Below, one piece after another: positions 11,019 to 21,748 of a stretch of 64,000 bases of DNA (the first letter of the stretch is position 1; each line of letters begins with the position of its first letter). The stretch covers positions 10,299,268-10,363,267 of the forward strand of contig CM056744.1 in the NCBI GenBank assembly GCA_029851415.1, written 5' to 3'. The position numbers were made by a program, and so were the translations under genes. The DNA comes from Eretmocerus hayati. Lineage: Eukaryota > Arthropoda > Insecta > Hymenoptera > Aphelinidae. The notes under the pieces are model-generated. The model worked only from the letters and a program-made list of their open reading frames with translations. It made no database searches and had not been told where the DNA came from.

Positions 11019-12151
11019 CAGTAAAACCTCTCTTAGCGGCCACCTCTTCTAACGGCCGGGTTTTCTCAGACCCAAAAGTACCTTTCATGTGCAAATTGAA
11101 CCTCCGAAAATAGGTAGTTAAATTACCCTCGAAAAGGCGCTCCTGGCGCGAGAAAGTGGCTAAACTCGGTACAACACGACGTTTGTGGGTTCAAACAATA
11201 GGTAATACCTTCAATAATCGATATTAACACAAATTAATGTTTAAAAATTGGGGTGCGGTATAAATAAACAATAAAAACACGCATTTTCGACCTTTTTTCT
11301 CGGTTTTTCCACAATAAGTCGGAAAATATCGATTTTTTGGAATAATTTGTTAAATAACTTTTTATAGATCTCTGAAAGATCTACAATATTGATCTGAACA
11401 CTTTTCCTCGCAAACTGCAACCCTTTCGAGTTATTCCTCATCAAAGTAAAAATTGAATTTGTTTAAACAAATTCGCTGAAATTGTTTATAACGGGCTCAA
11501 ACTATTTTTCTAAGATAATTCAGTGAATTTGGAGCAAAAAAGGTCTCTAGGTATTTTTTCCTAAACTTGATCGTTTTCGAGTAATGTGAATGGCCAATTC
11601 CGCGACTTGCAGTCTCATGAAAGCGCCGCATTGAGGGTAAGTCGCAGAATTGGCCATTCCCATTACTTGGAAACGATCAAGTTTAGGAAAAAATATCTAG
11701 AGATCTTTTCTGCTCCGAATTCACTGAATTATCTTAGAAAAATAGTTTGAGCCCGTTATAAACAATTTCAGCGAATTTGTTTAAACAAATTCGATTTTGA
11801 CTTTGATGAGGAATAACTCGAAAGGGTTACAGTTTGCGAGGAAAAGTGTTCAGATCAATTTTGTAGATCCTTCAGAGATCTACAAAAAGTTATTCTACAA
11901 ATTTTTACAAAACATTGATATTTTCCGACTTATTGTGGAAAAACCGAGAAAAAGGCCAAAAAATGCATGTTTTTATTGTTTATTTATACCGCGCCCCAAT
12001 TTTTAAACATTAATTCTTGTTAATATCGATTATTGAAGGTGGTACCTATCGTTTGAACCCACAAACGTCGTGTTGTACTGAGTTTAGCCACTTAGTGATC
12101 GAATTTCGAGGGTAATTGAACTACCCAAAAGCGGCCACCTCCCTTAACGGC
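11019..12151. mobile_element. Split older DNA element around foldback B (pogo/Tigger-like end)
   Basis: After a TA at 11017-11018, the sequence CAGTAAAACCTCTCTTAGC begins, resembling a pogo/Tigger-type terminal repeat. The box AGCGGCCACCTC occurs at 11035-11046 and again, in the same orientation, at 12130-12141. Both are followed by AACGGCC. Foldback B lies between the two boxes, which suggests it inserted into this element. The family assignment is tentative. Confidence 0.4.
11112..12126. repeat. 1.02-kb long inverted repeat (foldback B), relative of foldback A
   Basis: Arms of about 490 bases face each other around 11619. The outer ends are a GTAGTTAAATTACC-type sequence and its inverse. 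It is clearly homologous to foldback A through ATTGGGG, the AATAAACAATAAAAAC run, TTTTCCAC-ATAAGTCGGAAAATAT and the inner GAAAACGATCAA box, but it is diverged. Each arm again carries an outward open frame of about 66-67 codons (11241-11444 minus, 11803-12006 plus), alignable with those in A without gaps. Confidence 0.85.
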
Positions 12152-12337
12152 CTTAATTGACTTAATTCGCCAACTCGTCATTTTAGAAGAAATTGTCTTG
12201 GCTTTTCCGAGGGCTTTCAAATGGAGTTGGCGAGGGAACTGGTTTCAGGAATCCAGATTCCTGCGCATGCCCAGAAACCAGACGATTTTCAACAGCTTGG
12301 TTTGCGAAAAAATAGCAGAAATAGGCTGTAGGACGCG

Positions 12338-13048
12338 AAAAAAATGTTCCTCGAAATTTTCGGTGTCATTTTTTTTCTGGAAGAACACAAAATTTTACAA
12401 CAAGTATCAGATTTTCAGAGAATAAAAAAATGACTTTTTGAGAATTTGATATTTTTGTGTTTTTCACTCTTTGACTCAATGAAACCACCCATAACCTCAG
12501 AATCAACTCAACACTACAAGGCCAACGTCGATAGGTTTTTTCAAGACCTTTCGAATGCCGCAAACTGCATTCACCTCGGCATTCACGTATCTCCCGGTGC
12601 CTTTAATGGGATTCGAGAAATATGAATTTTATTGAAAATAAGATCCTAATTTTCTTGATGGAGATAATTCAGAACGATAAACCAAATTCGTTCTAGATAA
12701 CTGGAAAATTTTTGAAGGGCCCCATAGGTCGTGAAAAGTTCATGTTGTGTACCATAGGATCGAATGGAAGAGCCAAGAAAACAATCTGAGACATGACCCT
12801 TTTTTATAGGTCTGTTCCCCATGGAATTACTCAAAGGTATATCTCAATATGAATCTCATTTTGATATCAATTCAGACTTTAACTATCCAAATAATGAGTC
12901 AACTTTTTCTGTGACGACCGGAGAAAGGAGCTCAAAACTTGTATCCAAAATCTTGAGGAAAAGATGCTCGAAAAGATGCGGACCCTTTTATGGACTCGTT
13001 TATAAAAGACCCCTAATAACACGACAAGATTGGTTGAGGTTGAAAGGA
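12338..13048. other. Intergenic, no gene
   Basis: Nothing recognisable. The open frames overlapping 12821-13168 run into the MITE at 13049 and show no domain. Confidence 0.5.
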
Positions 13049-13388
13049 GCGCCCAAGTGTTGTGGGTCATGGATTTGGCTGAAACTTTATGGGGATAGTC
13101 TCTTTTTACCACCAAAAGGTGAAACCCAGAGCGGAACTTGCAAATGCCTCACCGTTTCCAAGGTATAGCCTATGACATTAGCATTGCCCATATGGGCCCA
13201 TATTCAAGAAAGATATATATAGATATACTTGTAATCCTAATATTATGAGCTGCAGCCCCTCTAATCTCTGCTGCAGCTCGAAATCGGTTGGGCATTTGCA
13301 AGTGCGGCTCTGGGTTTCATCTTTTGGCGCTAAAAGGAGTCTATCCCCAGAGTTTCAGCATAATGCGTGTTCCACAACCCCTGGGTGT
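13049..13388. mobile_element. 340-bp inverted-repeat MITE
   Basis: Arms of about 115 bases (13049-13163 and 13264-13388) share GGGGATAG, GAAACCCAGAGC and ACTTGCAAATGCC in inverted orientation. The inner stretch at 13167-13193 (AGCCTATGACATTAGCAT and on) recurs inverted at 48350-48375 inside another MITE with unrelated termini, so the two share a core. Confidence 0.75.
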
Positions 13389-13766
13389 TTCTCGTTAGCG
13401 TGTTTTATTTGACTCAATAGAGTACTCAATAAGAGCCTATATCGTATGGGGTAGAGGGTACATCTCAGCGAACGCTGAGGTAACCAGTTGGAGAAAAAAA
13501 AAATCGTATGGGGTACCTCTCAGTGCAGTGTTTTTGTAATGGTCAGCAATGCGTTACAACTTTGCTTGGTTCATCACTTACAACAGTTGAATTATATTGT
13601 ACCCATGGGTTCGTGGTACCTCTAAATAATATGTACGATTATACCTGCGTCTGAAAAAGCTTTGAATATTCCTGACTTCCATTTATCACTACTCATAACA
13701 TTGTTTATACGAGAATCGATCTTCAGAATTTGGGCCAATACAGCCACGCGCGAGCTCAAAATAATG
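13389..13766. other. Spacer between MITEs
   Basis: A 13-base direct repeat, ATCGTATGGGGTA, occurs at 13441-13453 and 13503-13515. Nothing else was recognised. Confidence 0.5.
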
Positions 13767-15347
13767 ATCTATCAGCCAGCCATAGGTTCTGTAGCAAAAT
13801 CGAGGTCGGCACGCAATTTTTTTTTTGCAATCAATTCGTCTTCACTCGCTGTTTATGAATTACTAATTTTTGGTTTGGACATCATGGCAGATTTTTTTTC
13901 ACCAACAAAATACTGCAAAATTTATGGTTAAATGCGTTCAAGTCGAGAAATTTTCGAGTCTTAGTCAGAGAAGACAATTTTTCAAACAAAAAATGTTGCA
14001 TTTGATATCGTGCACATAATTATACATACATGCGAAGGACTGTTAAAATTGATGTTTGTTGTTGCAAAAATCAAGTTTGTTCATACTAATTCGGTATAAC
14101 TTTGGATTTATCAATCAAATTCTCTAAAGTAAATATGCTAATCAGTTCATTAAGTTATTTAGAATGGAAAAATGCTCTAGACATTTTTCTCTTGAATTCA
14201 TTATTTCTTGAGCAACTGTTGATGGAAAGAAGAAGCCCAGTACTTTCGTCCAAATATAAAAAGGCCGTAACTGCACCCTTGGACGAAATTGAGATATTAA
14301 TATGGTTGGATAGCTTGGGAAATTTTGCATCTTAATGTCTAATTCAGAAAATTCTCCAAAAATTTAAAGTGACCAAAAAGTCAGCTCGAAACTGAAGAAT
14401 TGTATGTCCAGCAATGCAAAGTCGCAAAGTCTTTTGCGATTTTCTCAATTTCAACTCAGCTGCAGTTACGGCCTTTTTATATTTGGACGACAGAATAAGC
14501 TTTAGGGCGCTCCGCAGCCTCAAAACAGTGTGCGTGGCGCCATCTTGCGGCCAAATTGGTTTATTGGAGATATAAAATCAACCCTAACAGAGAACGGAAA
14601 GCGATGTTGAGTATGTTGACCCACGTGCGGATAATTTTTCTGCATTCCTCAAAAAAAGTTCCATCAAGATCGGTGCAGAATTGAGCTTATAAAGTTGCAA
14701 GAAAAGTTTGGGAAGATAGTAGGTACATTCCTGCAACTATATATGAGCTCAATTTCGCACCGAAATTGATGAACTTTTTTTGAAATATGCAGAAAAATTT
14801 TCCGCACGTGGGTAAACATCACTTTCCGTTCTCCGTTGTCTGGTTGATTTTATATCTATGATAAACCAATTTGGCTAGGGAGCGCCCTTAAAATGCAATG
14901 CGCAGGGCTTCTCCTGTCCATCAAAAATTGCTCGAGAAATGATGGATTGAGAGAAAAATGTTCAGAATACTTTGTCATTTGAAAAAACATAATGAACCGA
15001 GTGACATATTGTGACTCTTGAGGATCTGATTTATAGTCCAAAGTTATACCGAATTGTTCGCTTTTTGCAACGGCAAATGTAACTTTTGGCAATCCATTGT
15101 ATGTATCATGTGCACGATATGAGTGATGCAACATTTTTGTTCGAAAAATTTCCTTCTCCGACCGAAACTTCTCGACTTATGCGCATTCAACCATAAATTT
15201 TGCAGTATTCTGTTAATAAAAAAAGTCTGCCACGATTTCCGGACCAAAAATTAGATATTCGTAATCAACGGTTGGAGACGAATCAATTGCATGGAAAATG
15301 CGTGCCGATCTCGATTTTGCTACAGAACCTTTGGCTGGCTGATAGAT
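13767..15347. repeat. 1.58-kb long inverted repeat (foldback C)
   Basis: Arms share ATCTATCAGCCAGCC, GGTTCTGTAGCAAAATCGA, GAGCAA-TTGATGGA, GGGCGCTCC, CCAAATTGGTTTAT and CCCACGTGCGGA in inverted order, meeting near 14715. The two arms are unequal because a 245-bp element sits in the left arm (14246-14490). It is unrelated to foldbacks A and B as far as can be seen. No transposase is encoded; the short mirrored frames at 13662-13931 and 15213-15437 are arm copies of one another. Confidence 0.85.
14246..14490. mobile_element. 245-bp MITE with perfect 30-bp terminal repeats, nested in foldback C
   Basis: Positions 14246-14275 and 14461-14490 are exact inverted copies of 30 bases, containing CAAATATAAAAAGGCCGTAA. 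The matching right arm of foldback C lacks this stretch, going straight from AGAAGCCC-type to GGGCGCTCC sequence. The element therefore inserted after foldback C formed. Confidence 0.85.
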
Positions 15348-16955
15348 TGAAATCTCGATTAAAATGAAAATGCCTACATTCAGCATGCAACCCGCTTTGT
15401 CCGAAAAAGCAACTGATGCACGCAGGCTGTCTGGCACGCCTTAGTAATTTAGGCTAACGCGTACAGAACTTTATGGATCCGCGTATATTTTCCAAGCCCA
15501 TTATCGTTAACTAATTTTTATAAAAGGAATAAGAACTCGCGTCTCGGCTGATGTAATATTTTGAGTTTCTAACTCCAAATAGAAATCAAGGCAGTGATGA
15601 CTTTTTGATCGAAAAATGATACCCTCGATTATTGTTCTGAACAACTCTCGTATGCATGCATTTCAAGATACTTAATATGAAGACGAGGGATGAAATTAAT
15701 TGTAATAAAGCATGGATCATCATAGAGACGATTATATCGAATTTTAGATACACCGTGATATCCTCACTGCCGATGTGCTCGAAACTTATTTGAAACTTCA
15801 AGTAATATCTTTCCATCAATTCATCACATGCGGTACAAAATTTACAAGAAATTCAATCTATTTTACTAATACTCTCGTCACTGTTACCTCATATCAAGAT
15901 GGTCACCAAACAGCTCAGCTTCTCAATCATTGATCGTCCTTTCAGATCGGAATAATCGTTTCACAGTTGTCATATAAAAAGACACTATTAGGTATTAGAT
16001 TCACCGACGGACCCACTACACAGATTGATGCTTATTCACACACGGTACACTATACGATAAAAATTATATGCAGATAGTCTCGATCTTATTGTATAAGTAA
16101 TACTTGACAAATTTTAAATGAAAGCGCAGGAAAATTCACTCCAATAAGTGCGATGCTCGTAAGCGTTCTATCCTAGACGGATTTCCATCGAAGACTGATT
16201 CTTCTTGATTCTTCTATTGCGGCAACAGCGGCAACCGGCGAAACGAAGCAGGCTCATCCTGTTTTGACCCCCAAAGTATACCTATATTGGGTTTATAAAT
16301 CTGCCTAAAATGCAACTGATGGCCATCACATCTGGCACGGGACTCGCGGTTCCCATCAGCAATAGTAAGTGTCGGGAGGATATTTTTGAGCAAGTTATAA
16401 AATTTATACAAGGAGAAGCTTGAGTGCATAGACGATGGGAAACTACACCGAGAGACTCGTCGAGAGATGCGCCTCTGCGAGTTGGCTCGTTGAAATTTAA
16501 AATTATAGTGTTGGTTCGTAATCTATTTTACTCTTGATTCTGTATATTTTGAAAAGATCCTTCATATGAGCTACTCAAACTTGATCAAATACCCATTGTA
16601 TGACGAATACCACCGAACTGTTATGACGAAATGATGAACAAAGTTTAGTCTGTGCAGTGAAAGCAATGGTCGATCAATCTGAAAATGAATGATAGTTTAA
16701 CCAAATAAATTGCATTTAAGTACGAGTGTAGAGATGTGGAAAGCATCAAATTTTCTGCCAAATTTTCGTACCTCAAATTAAAATTATCTCTATAGATTGA
16801 GTATCGAGTAATGTATCGCATATTCTCACTGCTTATGAGTACAGGCTTTTCGAGAGGCTTTTCAATAACTTTCAGAGTAAATGATTTAGTTAAAGGATTG
16901 AAGAAAATTGAAGGAGTTGCGCGAGGGCTGAAATAAAAATTATTGTGAGAATATT
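15348..16955. other. Intergenic, no gene
   Basis: No recognisable gene or repeat. Short frames at 15586-15819 and 16214-16429 have no domain. Confidence 0.5.
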
Positions 16956-16961
16956 TTTATT
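16956..16961 (-). terminator. Poly(A) signal of ANK gene 17169-20504
   Basis: AATAAA on the minus strand about 210 bases after the stop codon. The surrounding GGCTGAAATAAAAA context is shared with the remnant's 3' flank near 2030. Confidence 0.6.
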
Positions 16962-17168
16962 ATGACGAGTAGCTCACACTGTTCAACAGTATTATTAATA
17001 CATATCATCAATATCAGGACGGAAATTGAGCAAAAAATGTGAAAGGTTATCACGCATATATACACTTGTTCAGTACGAAATAGTCATACAAAGAGTTTGA
17101 CATATAAAAGTCATTATGGTGCTTATAATGACATCGAATTACATGTATTTTGTCGCAATCGGGATAGC

Positions 17169-20100
17169 TTACGGAGCATCGAACTGCTCACCTATTTCAT
17201 CGTAGTCAACTCGTGGAATCTTGAGTGTATGTTCATCTTGTTCACATAGGTCTTGAATCGATTTAGATTTTCTAGGACAATCTTTAATGGACACAGATTC
17301 TGTGAGGATTTTCAAATTTTCGTTGGTCAAATACCTCAAAATTCGCTCGGAGCATGAGTCAGGCCAGTCCATTTTCGTTACAATTCTCAAAGCCTTAATT
17401 GCAGGATCCAAAAGAAGAGTTCTCGATAAACCCTTCTTATACTGTGCCTTCAAGAAGCAAACAATATGGGGAAACTCTTTCTGTAACTGTTGATATGATT
17501 CGATTTTTGAAAATTTTCTGGCATGTTCTGCCCTCTCATTCGCATCTTTCTGCAAGAACTGAAACAATGATGTAATATCATTCGAATCTGGCTGTTCCAA
17601 TGATAAAAACTTTGCGAGCATTTCCTTTTTAGCATGGTTTGCCGTCTCCTTCATGTCTTTCATCAGATAGTCGAACACGTTTGTACATTCATTCGTTTGT
17701 GATGACTGTTTGGACAATACAAACATTTTTGCAAAATTTTCATTTTTAGAATGCTTTGCCATCTCATTTGCATGTTTCATCAAAATCTGAAACAATGATG
17801 TGTAACTATCTATTTTAACAGATTTCGATTTCAGTAATTCTTCATCAATTTTTGAATTCATGCGTGGCAAACCCAAGGAAAAATCCAATTCCACAGAGGC
17901 AACAATACTACTAAAGTGTGACCTAACTTTGTCACTAACAAAGTAATTGATCCTGATTAGTTTGTTGATGTAGTCGATAATTCTCGTATAAACACTTGTT
18001 TTATTGCTGGACTGGTCGTAAAATGGCCTCTTGAGTCTTTTGCTGAGATGAGAAATTGGTGGCTCACCTAAAACGTCTTCAATATTTACATCGACACCTG
18101 CATCCAACAATTTCTCAACGCAGAAAAGTTTATACCAATTGATTGCCAAGTGAAGAGGCGTTTTACCAAATTTATTTTGAGAATTTAAATTGATATCGGG
18201 GTGATCCAACAATTTTACAAGAATCTCTTGGCGGTCTTTGTCACGGTGATAATATCTCACAGCTGTATGAAGAGGAGAATCGAGATCATTAGATTTAGAA
18301 TTGATATCAGCACCATACTCTAAAAACAAGTCAATGAAAGATGAATCATTCTTATAGATGTTTTCTTCATCATAATCATCATAATAAGTTGCATTTTTGA
18401 CAGCAAAGTTCAAAGGAGTGTAGCCCTCAGCATCGATAATTTCAATATTAGCACCTCTATCTAAAAGAAATTTAGCAATATCTTTTCTCTTATCACCTTG
18501 TTGAGATGTCTCAAACAGAGTGTGGAGAAGAGATTTCCCTGACTTATCTCGACAATCTACATCTGCTCCATGGTTAATGAGGATATCGATGATGGTTTTC
18601 TGTCTATTCAAGACTTCTTCGTACGCAGAACTTTTGTATGAGATGTAAGGATGCGACATTACCATACTTAGAATTAAATCACTCACTGCAAATAGAGGTG
18701 TCAATTTCATATAATCTTGAGCATTCACATCAGCACCATGCTTAATGAGCATTTCTATAATTTGAATTTGATCTTTACGATTCTTGTTCCATTCGATACC
18801 ATTGCTCTCCTTGGAATCTTCAATATTCACAATGTTTTTTGCGGACTTCTCGGTAATACCGTCACTATATGATTTCTGAATATTCCTGAGTTGTTCACAA
18901 CATGCCAAATGTAAAGGAGTGGTTTCCAACTCATTCGTCTTGGAATTCACATCAACTCCACTTGCCAAAAAATACTCAACGATCTCAACTCTATTGAAAA
19001 TTATAGCAATATGGAATGCGGAGTATTGATAGAATCTATCTGCAGTACTAAGCGAGCTCAGCTTTGTACAACGAAGTAATAAACTTTGTTCAATCGGTGG
19101 ATTAATCAATGCTCCATTCCCAATAAGAGTTTTCACTAGATTCAAATCTCTCGATGCAGCTATGTGCAAATATGATATACCTTCAGCGTTAATAATATTT
19201 GAAACTTGACTACTTGCCGATGACAATACTTGCATTACAGGTTCAAGTTTGTGTTGCAACTCTAAGGAATAATGATCATCAATGATTATTTGCATGTTGA
19301 ACGCTATGTGAAGAGGGGTATGTCCATAACAATTGCTTACATCAACGCTTGCCCCATGTTTCAATAATAACTCAGCCATTTGTGAGCTGTTAGTATTTTC
19401 GAAATCCAGGACATGTAAGGGTGTATTCTCATTCCCAGATGAGTCAACTTTTGTTGGATCTGCGCCGTTTTCAAGGAGTGATTTCAAAATGCTTAGACGA
19501 GAATACCGAGCTGCGAAATGTAATCCGGTATATCCAGAAAAATAAGGACCTGGATTTTGCATATACTTCTTCTTATAAGTATTTGTACTGTTCAAATCTA
19601 TGCCTTTCTCGATAAAAAGTTTTATTAGGTTCAACTGCCTTGTCGGATCGTTTCCACATTTTTCATCCAAGTCAACCAAGCACAAAATATGAAAATGACT
19701 GATTCCATATTTGTTCACTGGATTATTGAATTTCGTTCCATCATATTTACGTATGTATGCTTGCATAATATTATTGAACAAGGGATCACTAGGTTTTGAA
19801 GGAGATTTTCTGTCTAGTTTATCAAATGCTGCATGTAAAATTGTATTCCCTCGTTTGTCTTGGATATCGAAATCAACATCAAGTTTCAGTAAGAGATTTA
19901 CAGCTTCAACTCTGCTCTTACTTTGGAATGCAAAATGTAAAGGCGTTGCTCCAACCCATTCCATATTTTGAAAACCTGACCGGCTGTTGGCAGAAAAACC
20001 ACGTTCAACAAATTTTTTCATGATATCTAGATCTCCTCGGTAGCATGCTACGTGGAAGATTTCTATGTGATCTCGACACTCGGGATCTAAATCGTCGAAG

Positions 20101-20504
20101 TTCAGTTTTGATGTAAAGTATCGGAAACACTGGTATGAAGTTTTCATCAGAGCCTCTATCGGTGTTCTACTATTTGCATCTTTGTCATAAATGGAAGCTC
20201 CTCTTTTGTGCAGTTCTTCACAGAGTTTTAGGTCATGGTATGATATAGCATAGTACAATGGTGTACTGTAAAATAGAGTTTTGAATGAGCTTGTGACACT
20301 GCATCCTTTCTCGACGAGTAACATGTACACCCCGTGGTATCCTTGATAGAGAGCAGTTATCAGAAGTACGTAACTGAATACTGTATCTTGTATCAAATTC
20401 GGCGATTCATTCAAAAAAATGTCAACATCTGAGATTCGGTAATTCTTCACAGCATCGAAAATTTTTTTCTGCTCATTTGATAACGAGGCGATATAATTGT
20501 CCAT
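17169..20504 (-). CDS. Ankyrin-repeat protein with triplicated C-terminal module and PRANC/F-box-like motif (1111 aa)
   Basis: A single frame of 1111 codons and the longest of the family. The N-terminal cap contains LSNEQKKIFDAVKN, then SYVLLITAL and TPLYYAI units. ANK repeats run to about residue 815; good examples carry LLENGADPTKVD, LLKHGASVDVSN, LIKHGADVNAQD, INHGADVDCRD and LLDAGVDVNIED. Residues 900-1001 hold three copies of a 36-40-residue helical module (TSLFQ-LM-xA-E-A-H-x-K) present once in the paralogs at 2968-5922 and 37177-40092. Residues 1046-1071 are the PRANC-like DW-x3-C-x3-IL-x2-L-x4-L motif, and a 40-residue acidic tail follows. Probably a cytosolic adaptor; if PRANC acts as in poxvirus homologs, it would link ANK-bound targets to an SCF ubiquitin ligase. 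The start is supported by TTCAAGATGGA, identical to that of the next gene. Confidence 0.93.
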   Translation of the reverse strand: MDNYIASLSNEQKKIFDAVKNYRISDVDIFLNESPNLIQDTVFSYVLLITALYQGYHGVYMLLVEKGCSVTSSFKTLFYSTPLYYAISYHDLKLCEELHKRGASIYDKDANSRTPIEALMKTSYQCFRYFTSKLNFDDLDPECRDHIEIFHVACYRGDLDIMKKFVERGFSANSRSGFQNMEWVGATPLHFAFQSKSRVEAVNLLLKLDVDFDIQDKRGNTILHAAFDKLDRKSPSKPSDPLFNNIMQAYIRKYDGTKFNNPVNKYGISHFHILCLVDLDEKCGNDPTRQLNLIKLFIEKGIDLNSTNTYKKKYMQNPGPYFSGYTGLHFAARYSRLSILKSLLENGADPTKVDSSGNENTPLHVLDFENTNSSQMAELLLKHGASVDVSNCYGHTPLHIAFNMQIIIDDHYSLELQHKLEPVMQVLSSASSQVSNIINAEGISYLHIAASRDLNLVKTLIGNGALINPPIEQSLLLRCTKLSSLSTADRFYQYSAFHIAIIFNRVEIVEYFLASGVDVNSKTNELETTPLHLACCEQLRNIQKSYSDGITEKSAKNIVNIEDSKESNGIEWNKNRKDQIQIIEMLIKHGADVNAQDYMKLTPLFAVSDLILSMVMSHPYISYKSSAYEEVLNRQKTIIDILINHGADVDCRDKSGKSLLHTLFETSQQGDKRKDIAKFLLDRGANIEIIDAEGYTPLNFAVKNATYYDDYDEENIYKNDSSFIDLFLEYGADINSKSNDLDSPLHTAVRYYHRDKDRQEILVKLLDHPDINLNSQNKFGKTPLHLAINWYKLFCVEKLLDAGVDVNIEDVLGEPPISHLSKRLKRPFYDQSSNKTSVYTRIIDYINKLIRINYFVSDKVRSHFSSIVASVELDFSLGLPRMNSKIDEELLKSKSVKIDSYTSLFQILMKHANEMAKHSKNENFAKMFVLSKQSSQTNECTNVFDYLMKDMKETANHAKKEMLAKFLSLEQPDSNDITSLFQFLQKDANERAEHARKFSKIESYQQLQKEFPHIVCFLKAQYKKGLSRTLLLDPAIKALRIVTKMDWPDSCSERILRYLTNENLKILTESVSIKDCPRKSKSIQDLCEQDEHTLKIPRVDYDEIGEQFDAP
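17502..17807 (-). repeat. Three tandem copies of a coding module (residues 900-1001)
   Basis: The DNA encodes three successive helical modules starting near residues 900, 940 and 976. The nucleotide string CTGAAACAATGATGT (plus strand) recurs at about 17558 and 17792, showing duplication in place. The paralogs at 2968-5922 and 37177-40092 have one copy and the one at 23130-25682 none. Confidence 0.8.
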
Positions 20505-20633
20505 CTTGAATTTCCAGTTGTATTTTCACTGTGACCAAGGTACTTCCTTTGATGAATACAAGTGGTTTTTCTGTTCGTTTGTTAGAGTTGACAAATATTG
20601 CTCCACCTAGTGTTTGTTGAGCCTCTATCCCTG
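20505..20633 (-). other. 5' leader and splice-acceptor-like site (17169-20504 gene)
   Basis: On the minus strand CCAATTTTCAG precedes a 126-base stretch with no upstream in-frame ATG that extends the protein. This leader is much longer than those of the paralogs (21, 24 and 30 bases), so an alternative acceptor nearer the ATG is possible. Confidence 0.45.
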
Positions 20634-20739
20634 AAAATTGGAATCACTTCAATACAGACAATTCTCAAAAGATGACGACTACTCCCATGAGTGAGATTAA
20701 TATAGATCAATTGAGAAAAATGTACAGTTTTCAAATGAA

Positions 20740-20953
20740 GTTGAAGTTTGAAACGTTTCAATGCAACGAAATGAATAACCTTACACCCTCAGATAGTTTT
20801 CAGAGCTCAAAATGAGGTCTTTTTGTTTTGAATAACAGCAAGCAATGCTCGGGGTGATAAATTCTACCACTAGTTAGTGATTTGAGTCTTGAAAATTTTT
20901 CAATTTCCTGAAATTTTATTTTATCGTTGCAAAAAAACGTTTCAAACTTCAAC
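20740..20953. repeat. 214-bp inverted repeat
   Basis: GTTGAAGTTTGAAACGTTT at the left is exactly inverted at the right. GCAACGA follows it on the left and TCGTTGC precedes it on the right. A small MITE is likely; no target duplication was fixed. Confidence 0.6.
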
Positions 20954-21335
20954 ACCATATTTTCAAGTGGTGTTGACAGGCAAAATTAATTGATCATAAT
21001 TGAAAAACGGGAAAAATGAGACTATGATGTCATATTTAGATCATAGTCAAGCTGTGTCGATATTTTTTGATCGCACGCCTCATCAAGCAGGTGCAAGTTC
21101 GATTACAAACTCTTCGATTTTCATCTGAACATAAAGGTCCATTCTCTGCCCCTTATCAGCCCATTTGCGGATAATCATTACCTTCGACTAGGACTCAACT
21201 TTTTTGACGTACTTGATCGCATTTGTTTTGTTAAGATTAGTACTTTCGAGAAATCAATAGTTCAAGGTCGATACATGAGCCTTGCGCCTTGCAAGATCTA
21301 TTTGCTGAGAGCAGATTTTAACGATTTTTAGTCTG

Positions 21336-21748
21336 CTTTAAGACGATGCGGTTACCGTGCACGGCCGCGACCATGGACCTTGAAAATACATCTTACATGA
21401 AAAGTTTGAAGATTCAAAGTGTGAGACGAGTTGTCGATTACTTGTTATTGTCCCAATTGTATTCCTCAATCTGTCGCTTAGCCCAAATCATAAGAGAATC
21501 GGAGAAAAGTGGGAATAACTAACTCGGCCACGGGAACCTCCTAACCTATAATATACGCACATTTTCATTCCCAACTTTCTCCGATTCTATTGCAATTTGG
21601 GCTTAACGAAGAGCAGACAAATCTAAGTGAGATGATAACAAATATTTGTGCGCTCGTCGTTTAGCCCAAATCGCCGTCAATCGCGCAACAGAATCGAAGA
21701 AAGTTGTGAATGAATTTCAGCTTGCATGGTGACCGCATCGCCTTAAAG
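21336..21748. mobile_element. 413-bp MITE with nested inverted boxes
   Basis: The termini CTTTAAGACGATGCGGT and ACCGCATCGCCTTAAAG are near-perfect inverted repeats. Inside, a box with TTAGCCCAAAT and AGAATCGGAGAAA occurs three times, the middle copy inverted. It has no coding capacity. Family unknown. Confidence 0.75.

Larger units (their letters stand above)
10702..12337. repeat. Outer inverted repeat enclosing foldback B
   Basis: Positions 10702-10813 are an inverted copy of 12239-12337. Both contain GCCTGTTTCTGCTAT (or a close variant), GAAAATCGTCT, GCGCATGC and GGATTCCT. The pair encloses foldback B and its flanking fragments, so this is a nested composite in which the outer element is older. 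Confidence 0.7.
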
